NCBI RefSeq assembly: GCF_000236805.1
Contig: NZ_AGFX01000041.1
Location: 496,001-560,000, forward strand
Source of the DNA: Paenibacillus peoriae KCTC 3763
GTDB lineage: Bacteria; Bacillota; Bacilli; Paenibacillales; Paenibacillaceae
Length of the DNA: 64,000 nt
Reading direction: 5' to 3'
Shown: positions 59,147 to 64,000 of the stretch, in pieces
Position numbering within the stretch: the stretch's first letter is position 1
Layout of the letters: each line of letters starts with the position of its first letter
Program-made: the position numbers and the translations under genes
The notes under the pieces: generated by a model
The model's database searches: none
What the model saw: only the letters and a program-made list of their open reading frames with translations
What the model was told of the DNA's origin: nothing

Positions 59147-60847
59147 ATGAAGCGTTTTAATCGTTCCATTGGTGCGAGATTGCGAGTTATGTTTATATTG
59201 ATTCAGCTTTTAGCATCCCTTCTGTTCAGCATCAGTTTCTACGCAGTATCTATGAATATCATTAATAACAGTGTCTTGCCTCAGGTAGACCAAATGCTGG
59301 AAACCGGAGCCAAAAATGTATATCAGGATCTCAATATTTCTTTAGCTGTTCAGGCTGGGCAAGGAAGCGGTTCTGATTCAGGCTCCGTTTTACAGATGGA
59401 ATCTTATCTTCAGCAGAAGGTCGATACCCTCAAGTTAGAATCGGCATATCTCGCGGTGGAGAAGGATGGCAAGGCCGAAATTGTCGCACGTAATGTCAAA
59501 TCAGCCTATAAGGTCAAGGATGCTGTCGTTCCTGTAGAGGATATTAAAAAAGCCAAACAAGGCGAGATGAATGTCAGTGACATTTACAGCGACTCATACG
59601 GGGTACACAAAACCGCCTTCTTTGCTATATCGGGCAGTAATCTGATTCTTGGTGTGAACGAAGATGTCGGCTTTGTACAGGAAAAATCGCAACAAATTTT
59701 ATGGATATGCATAGGTATTACCATAGCAACGCTCCTGCTGAGCGGAATTATTTCTACCCTCATCGTGCGTAAAGTTGTAGGGCCCATTGCCGAATTGGTT
59801 CGTCATAGTGAAAAAATCGCTCAAGGAGACCTTTCACAGGAAGCAAAGGTTCATGGCGACAACGAAATTGCTCAGCTTGCCCGCAGCTTTCAATCCATGT
59901 CTCATAACCTGAAGGAAATGATCGGTCATGTACTTTCTACATCTGGTGCGGTTGTAAAAGGCTCCAACGAGTTGCTTCGTCGGACTGAAGCTATGGGTGT
60001 TAAAGTGCAGGACTCTACAGTTGCTGCAGAGGAAGTGGCCAAGGGAAGCTCCAGCATTGCTTCGGCTGCTGCCGAAAATGCACAGGCCATGGAGGAAATC
60101 GCTCAAGGGGTGCAGCATATTGCATCCTCTGCCAATGATGTATCCGATCAAATCAGTGAAGCGACCCAGGAAACGGTTAACGGTAATACGCTCGCTCAAA
60201 ATGCGGTAGCCCAAATGACGCAGGTAGGACAAGCCGCCGATGAATCGCTGCGATACATTCATAGTATGAATGAGCGCTCTGAAGCCATTGGCAGTATCGT
60301 TTCGGCTATTTTCGATATTACGAAACAGATCCAAATGCTGTCCCTGAATGCCTCAATTGAGGCTGCACGTGCGGGTGAACATGGCCGCGGCTTCGCCGTA
60401 GTAGCCGGAGAAGTCCGCAAGCTCGCCGAGCAATCCAAGGAAGCAACACAGGAGATTTCCGATTATTTGGTTACCATTCAGGAAGTATCACAGCAGTCCG
60501 TGGATTCCGTCACCCGGGTCAGTCGTGAAATCCATTCGGGCACGGAAATGGTTCAACAGGCAAGTTTAGCCTTTAATCAGCTCAGTGAGCTTATGCAAGA
60601 AATCAATGCTACGATTCAAACGGTATCCGCAGCAACGGAGCAAGTATCCGCCAGTTCGGAAGAGGTATCGGCATCCGTAGAGGAGACGGCCCTGATCGCT
60701 GCCAATGCACAGAATATGATCCAGGAAATCGGTTTAAATGCAGATGAGCAACTGAATGAAATGGAGAGTCACAGCGAAGTAGTACGTCAATTAAGCAAGC
60801 AAGCGACTGAACTGCAAGCAGCCGTGCAAAAATTTAAAATCGTGTAA
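59147..60847 (+). CDS. Methyl-accepting chemotaxis protein
   Basis: A 566-aa transmembrane chemoreceptor. ATG at 59147 lies six bases after AGAGGAGAT; an upstream in-frame extension is not needed. TM1 is near residues 15-37, then a roughly 150-residue outer sensor domain (single-Cache-like size, no known ligand motif), TM2 near 192-214, HAMP, and a long cytoplasmic coiled coil. The hairpin tip reads MLSLNASIEAARAGEHGRGF, which interacts with CheA/CheW in this family, followed by VAGEVRKLAEQS. Ligand unknown; the closeness of a sugar PTS is suggestive at most. Confidence 0.93.
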   Translation: MKRFNRSIGARLRVMFILIQLLASLLFSISFYAVSMNIINNSVLPQVDQMLETGAKNVYQDLNISLAVQAGQGSGSDSGSVLQMESYLQQKVDTLKLESAYLAVEKDGKAEIVARNVKSAYKVKDAVVPVEDIKKAKQGEMNVSDIYSDSYGVHKTAFFAISGSNLILGVNEDVGFVQEKSQQILWICIGITIATLLLSGIISTLIVRKVVGPIAELVRHSEKIAQGDLSQEAKVHGDNEIAQLARSFQSMSHNLKEMIGHVLSTSGAVVKGSNELLRRTEAMGVKVQDSTVAAEEVAKGSSSIASAAAENAQAMEEIAQGVQHIASSANDVSDQISEATQETVNGNTLAQNAVAQMTQVGQAADESLRYIHSMNERSEAIGSIVSAIFDITKQIQMLSLNASIEAARAGEHGRGFAVVAGEVRKLAEQSKEATQEISDYLVTIQEVSQQSVDSVTRVSREIHSGTEMVQQASLAFNQLSELMQEINATIQTVSAATEQVSASSEEVSASVEETALIAANAQNMIQEIGLNADEQLNEMESHSEVVRQLSKQATELQAAVQKFKIV

Positions 60848-60860
60848 GCAGGCAACCTAA

Positions 60861-60918
60861 AAAGAGGTGTCTCTTAGTCATGAGTACAATGGCTATAGAG
60901 ATACCTCTTTATTTTTTT
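60861..60918 (+). terminator. Terminator after the chemotaxis receptor gene
   Basis: AAAGAGGTGTCTC pairs with GAGATACCTCTTT, followed by ATTTTTTT. It lies between converging genes and may also serve cobQ. Confidence 0.82.
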
Positions 60919-60958
60919 AAGCATATTCTTTGGAGCACGTTTGGAGCACGTATAGCGT

Positions 60959-62584
60959 TTAAGAGTTCATCCCCATAATGTGATAAATTTGATCCATATC
61001 CAAATGGGCCCGTACCACCTCTGCAACACGGTCAAACTCTCGTTCCTTGGCTGCACGCACGGTGAAGGTGCTAGCAAGCGGGGTCAAGCCCTTGGTCTGC
61101 CTCAACCCATCCAGCCAGGAACGGCGAAAACGGTCATTATCAAACACACCATGCAAATAGGTTCCCCATACTTTACCATCTGTCGTACCCCAGCCCTCCT
61201 CAAAGCCTGTTCCTTCCCCACGCCGGATATGGAATAGCGAACGCATTTGATCCATACCTGGAGTTCCTTCTGTAGACGATTGCGGTCCCGTAACACATTC
61301 TGTAACACCCATATGTATTTCATAGCCTTCAATGATTGGCTTGGACTTGGACTCATCATCCGAATCAGATGCAGTGCTTAGCAACAGCGGGCAATGGATA
61401 GACAGGGTTCCTTGTACGCGCACGGTTTGTTTTTCCTTTAAAAAGGTCGTGGATAAAGCCAGCCATCCCAAGCCTCTGGCCTGCTGTGGCAACCCGGATT
61501 CTACTGCTTCGGGATCAAACAAAGCCGTGCCAAGCATCTGATAGCCTCCACAAATACCGACCAGTTGCGTGCGTCCTGTCTTCATGGCCTGTCTTATGTC
61601 TTCCTCCAGGCCTCTTTCGCGCAGTTCAAGCAGATCGCCGATCGTGTCTTTGGTCCCGGGTAAAATAATGGCGTCCGGCACGCCCAATTCCCCGGCTTCC
61701 GTAACATAACGTACGCTCACATCAGGCTCTGCGGCCAGAGCATCCGTGTCCGTAAAATTGGAAATACGCGGATATCGAATGACCGCAATGTCCAGTTCCT
61801 TATCCTTTGCAGACAGCCGGGGCTTCTTGTCTAGTACCACGGAATCCTCTGCCTCAATGCGAATATCCGGCAGATAAGGCAGTACACCGAGTACCGGAAT
61901 ACCGGTCCGTTTCTCCAGCCAGTCCAGTCCCGGTTGAAGCAGAGACAGATCGCCTCTAAACTTGTTAATAATGAATCCCCGGATACGCTGCACTTCATGC
62001 GGTTCCAGCAGCTCGATAGTTCCTACCAGAGAAGCGAAGACGCCCCCACGGTCAATATCCGAAATAAGTAATACGGGAGCGTCCGCCCAGCCCGCAAGAT
62101 TCATATTTACAATATCGCGATCCTTTAAATTAATCTCTGCCGGGCTGCCTGCCCCTTCCATAAGCACGATATCATAGGTGTCACGCAGCCTGTTCAGAGC
62201 ATCCATGACCGTCTGCCTGGCTTTTGGCAAAAAGTCCTTCCGATAATCGGAGGCGCTCATATAAGCATAAGGTACACCGTGTACAACAATTTGTGAGTGC
62301 ATATCCTTGACCGGCTTAATCAAAATTGGATTCATATCGGTGGTCGCTTCAATACCGCAGGCCTCAGCCTGCACCCCCTGAGCACGTCCAATTTCCTTGC
62401 CGTCCTCCGTGACATAAGAATTGAGCGCCATATTCTGTGACTTAAACGGTGCGGGATGATGGCCGTCCTGTACAAATATACGGCACAGGGCAGTCGTCAC
62501 TACGCTTTTGCCCACATCCGATGCTGTTCCTTGAAGCATCAATACGGTTGCCGGATTGGTGCAGGACGGTTCGAAAGTTGACAA
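60959..62584 (-). CDS. cobQ: Cobyric acid synthase (CobQ/CbiP)
   Basis: A 541-aa glutamine-dependent amidase that adds amide groups to adenosylcobyrinate diamide in B12 synthesis. TTG start at 62584 after AAAGGGGAGAGG. The N-terminal DTB-synthetase-like ATPase domain shows the P-loop GTASDVGKSVVTTAL near residue 25; the C-terminal class-I-like glutaminase has the nucleophile Cys in VGICGGYQMLG near residue 345 and the His in WGTYLHGVFDND near 490. A Ser/Asp-rich insertion lies near 410-420. Last gene of the cobU-cobS-cobQ order on the minus strand, 37 bp after cobS. Confidence 0.93.
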   Translation of the reverse strand: MSTFEPSCTNPATVLMLQGTASDVGKSVVTTALCRIFVQDGHHPAPFKSQNMALNSYVTEDGKEIGRAQGVQAEACGIEATTDMNPILIKPVKDMHSQIVVHGVPYAYMSASDYRKDFLPKARQTVMDALNRLRDTYDIVLMEGAGSPAEINLKDRDIVNMNLAGWADAPVLLISDIDRGGVFASLVGTIELLEPHEVQRIRGFIINKFRGDLSLLQPGLDWLEKRTGIPVLGVLPYLPDIRIEAEDSVVLDKKPRLSAKDKELDIAVIRYPRISNFTDTDALAAEPDVSVRYVTEAGELGVPDAIILPGTKDTIGDLLELRERGLEEDIRQAMKTGRTQLVGICGGYQMLGTALFDPEAVESGLPQQARGLGWLALSTTFLKEKQTVRVQGTLSIHCPLLLSTASDSDDESKSKPIIEGYEIHMGVTECVTGPQSSTEGTPGMDQMRSLFHIRRGEGTGFEEGWGTTDGKVWGTYLHGVFDNDRFRRSWLDGLRQTKGLTPLASTFTVRAAKEREFDRVAEVVRAHLDMDQIYHIMGMNS

Positions 62585-62621
62585 TGGCCTCTCCCCTTTA
62601 ATGAGTTTATTTTAAACCGGA

Positions 62622-63503
62622 TCACAACCCGTACAAAATAACAATAAACAACAGTAAAACAGTCTCCAGCAATTCGTTCAAGGCTCCGTAAATATCGCCC
62701 GTCAGCCCGCCCAAACGGCGGTTAATACGATTGGCCACGAAGGTTCCAACACCGTAAGCCAACCAGGGCAGCAGCACAAAGCCTATCCAGATTGGAAGGT
62801 CCTCGGAATACAAAAGGAACGTCCGTATGTATGCTCCTGCCATTGATAAATTCCCTATGCCGCCTGTTCCTATGGGCAACGCTGCAAGAATATACTGTCC
62901 TGCGGCCGCACCCAAAGTCACCAGAACAGCCCAAAATACAGCTAATCCGACACGCCCACCGCTCATATCGGCAAAACGTGCTGCCAGTCCGTCATCGTTG
63001 CGCGCTTTGGGCCAGCGCTTCATCGCATGCACCATAAACCAGCGGCTCCAAACCATCGGAAGCAGCAACAAGCCGGATAGATTCCCTTCATTCAGCGTAG
63101 TATCCAGCACAGTATACAGTAAAGAAGCCTTGAGCATGAGCAGCAGCACACAAGCAATGACGCCCATCGCTCCTACACGGCTATCCTTCATAATCTCCAG
63201 CATCCGCTCACGGGATCGATAGCTGAACAAAGCATCAGCCGCATCCATCCAGCCATCCAAATGCAGTCCACCCGTCAGCCAAACCCACATGACGAGAGTA
63301 AGAACCGCAGATGGCAACGGCGGCAGCACCAAAGAAACGAGCGCTGCAAAGCACCAGACGATGAGGCCAATCACTGCTCCGACCAGTGGATAATAGCTTG
63401 CACTACGCTTAAGCAATTCCGGGGAAAAATCCAGCTCCGCCTTGACCGGAAGACGGGACAAAAATTGAAAGGCGGCAGCGACAGCTTGACGTTCGCGGCT
63501 CAT
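62622..63503 (-). CDS. cobS: Adenosylcobinamide-GDP ribazoletransferase (CobS)
   Basis: A 293-aa membrane enzyme joining alpha-ribazole to adenosylcobinamide-GDP. The family signature GGLHLDGWMDAADAL (the two Asp are the catalytic pair) lies near residue 77, followed by DSRVGAMGV. Six or seven hydrophobic segments. It overlaps the cobU stop by ATGA, so translation is coupled. Confidence 0.92.
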   Translation of the reverse strand: MSRERQAVAAAFQFLSRLPVKAELDFSPELLKRSASYYPLVGAVIGLIVWCFAALVSLVLPPLPSAVLTLVMWVWLTGGLHLDGWMDAADALFSYRSRERMLEIMKDSRVGAMGVIACVLLLMLKASLLYTVLDTTLNEGNLSGLLLLPMVWSRWFMVHAMKRWPKARNDDGLAARFADMSGGRVGLAVFWAVLVTLGAAAGQYILAALPIGTGGIGNLSMAGAYIRTFLLYSEDLPIWIGFVLLPWLAYGVGTFVANRINRRLGGLTGDIYGALNELLETVLLLFIVILYGL

Positions 63504-64000
63504 AGCTTATATTCCAGCTGTTTAAGTTCTATGGGGATGCCCGCCGTCACCAAAAATACTTCATCGCACAGACGGGCGATTCGCTGATTCATGATTCCGC
63601 CCAAATCCCGATACAGTCGTCCAAGCGGATATTCGGGCACTATACCGTCACCGACCTCATTGGTCACGATGACGAGCGGACCCGGATACCGCTCGACAGC
63701 TGCCGCCAATTCGTCGATGGCGGCTCGGGACGCGGCCTCGCCGTCCTCGCCAGCGGCCAGCAGCACGTTCGACAGCCAGAGGGTCAGGCAGTCGACCAGC
63801 ACCATAGGCGCAGCAGGTGATGGCTGCGGTGCTTGGCTGGCGTGCAAGCTGACAGGCTGGCTGCCTTGCGTAGCCGGCCTTGCCTCTGCGCCGCTGCCAA
63901 GCCGCCGCAGCAGCTCCGGCAGCGCCTGCGCCTCCTCCAGAGTCTGCCAGTCATACCCGGCAGACTCGCGCTGGAACCGATGAAGGGCTATGCGCTCCTT
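63500..64000 (-). CDS. cobU: Bifunctional adenosylcobinamide kinase/guanylyltransferase (CobU), 5' part outside the window
   Basis: The visible 166 residues begin within the frame at the window edge (KERIALHRFQRESAGYDW) and run to the stop at 63500. RIALHRFQR and DWQTLEEAQAL follow the pattern of CobU, in which the His accepts GMP. VLVDCLTLWLSNVLLA and IVTNEVGDGIVPEYPLGRLYRDLGG are also family marks. A Pro/Ala/Gln/Ser-rich stretch of about 30 residues separates the two blocks and seems to be an insertion compared with the usual family length. The N-terminal P-loop is beyond base 64000. Confidence 0.88.
   Translation of the reverse strand, partial: KERIALHRFQRESAGYDWQTLEEAQALPELLRRLGSGAEARPATQGSQPVSLHASQAPQPSPAAPMVLVDCLTLWLSNVLLAAGEDGEAASRAAIDELAAAVERYPGPLVIVTNEVGDGIVPEYPLGRLYRDLGGIMNQRIARLCDEVFLVTAGIPIELKQLEYKL

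Noticed and set aside
1-64000. CRISPR arrays, tRNA or rRNA genes, insertion sequences
   Set aside because: No regularly spaced direct repeats, cloverleaf-like segments or transposase-like proteins were seen on either strand.

Overview
The window looks like a chromosomal segment of a low-to-mid GC Firmicute, most likely Paenibacillus of the polymyxa group. The grounds are Bacillota-type Shine-Dalgarno sites with frequent TTG/GTG starts, a LicT/BglP-type antitermination locus, a CcpA cre site, a TcyP-type cystine symporter, a class-I preQ1 riboswitch, and S-layer-homology (SLH) sequences inside a local gene cluster. The species assignment is inference from gene content; nothing in the window proves it.

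Left flank (1-17.5 kb) is ordinary chromosome: an exported alkaline phosphatase, a recQ/B12-radical-SAM pair, an RluA-type pseudouridine synthase, speD, an ACT-domain malic enzyme behind a cre site, a small kinase-like protein, a HAD phosphatase, a two-gene threonine/serine exporter (ThrE split type), a GNAT acetyltransferase, a metallo-beta-lactamase-fold hydrolase and an Xaa-Pro peptidase. Right flank (51.9-64 kb) is also ordinary: a queuosine-precursor transporter under a preQ1 riboswitch, a cystine symporter, an orphan EIIC - LicT-like antiterminator - BglP-type PTS locus with two RAT/terminator pairs, a chemotaxis receptor, and the cobQ-cobS-cobU end of a cobalamin operon (cobU runs off the window).

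The centre (17.5-51.8 kb, all on the minus strand) is one coherent accessory cluster. In transcription order it holds a small zinc-ribbon protein, a tail-tube-like protein, a tail-assembly chaperone pair joined by a canonical -1 frameshift heptamer (AAAAAAG), an extremely short tape-measure-like protein (233 aa), two tail-tip proteins ending in SLH repeats, a 1162-aa M23-peptidase + 3D-domain + hub-like protein, two small proteins, three large paralogous tip/spike-like proteins, a 1187-aa acidic repeat protein, several fibre- or lectin-like proteins (LamG-like, GLUG, DNRLRE, long beta repeats up to 1334 aa), a holin-like small membrane protein, and a regulatory block with two sigma-70-family proteins. 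I see no terminase, portal, capsid, sheath, integrase or attachment site, and both borders are intact housekeeping genes, so this is a capsid-less, non-contractile tail module and not a cut-off prophage.

The most notable signal outside the genes is a repeated promoter-like element, GTTAAT-N15-CTTATATTG. It is found six times, always on the minus strand and always 20-75 bp upstream of cluster genes; the 9-base -10 part is identical in all six copies and the -35 part is GTTNAW-like or one step from it in five. It is the expected footprint of a dedicated sigma factor, and two sigma-like genes lie at the end of the cluster behind their own sigma-A-type promoter. My reading is a self-regulated, wall-interacting mini-tail particle (an F-type tailocin relative or a surface-anchored device) with an unusually large set of adhesive tip proteins.
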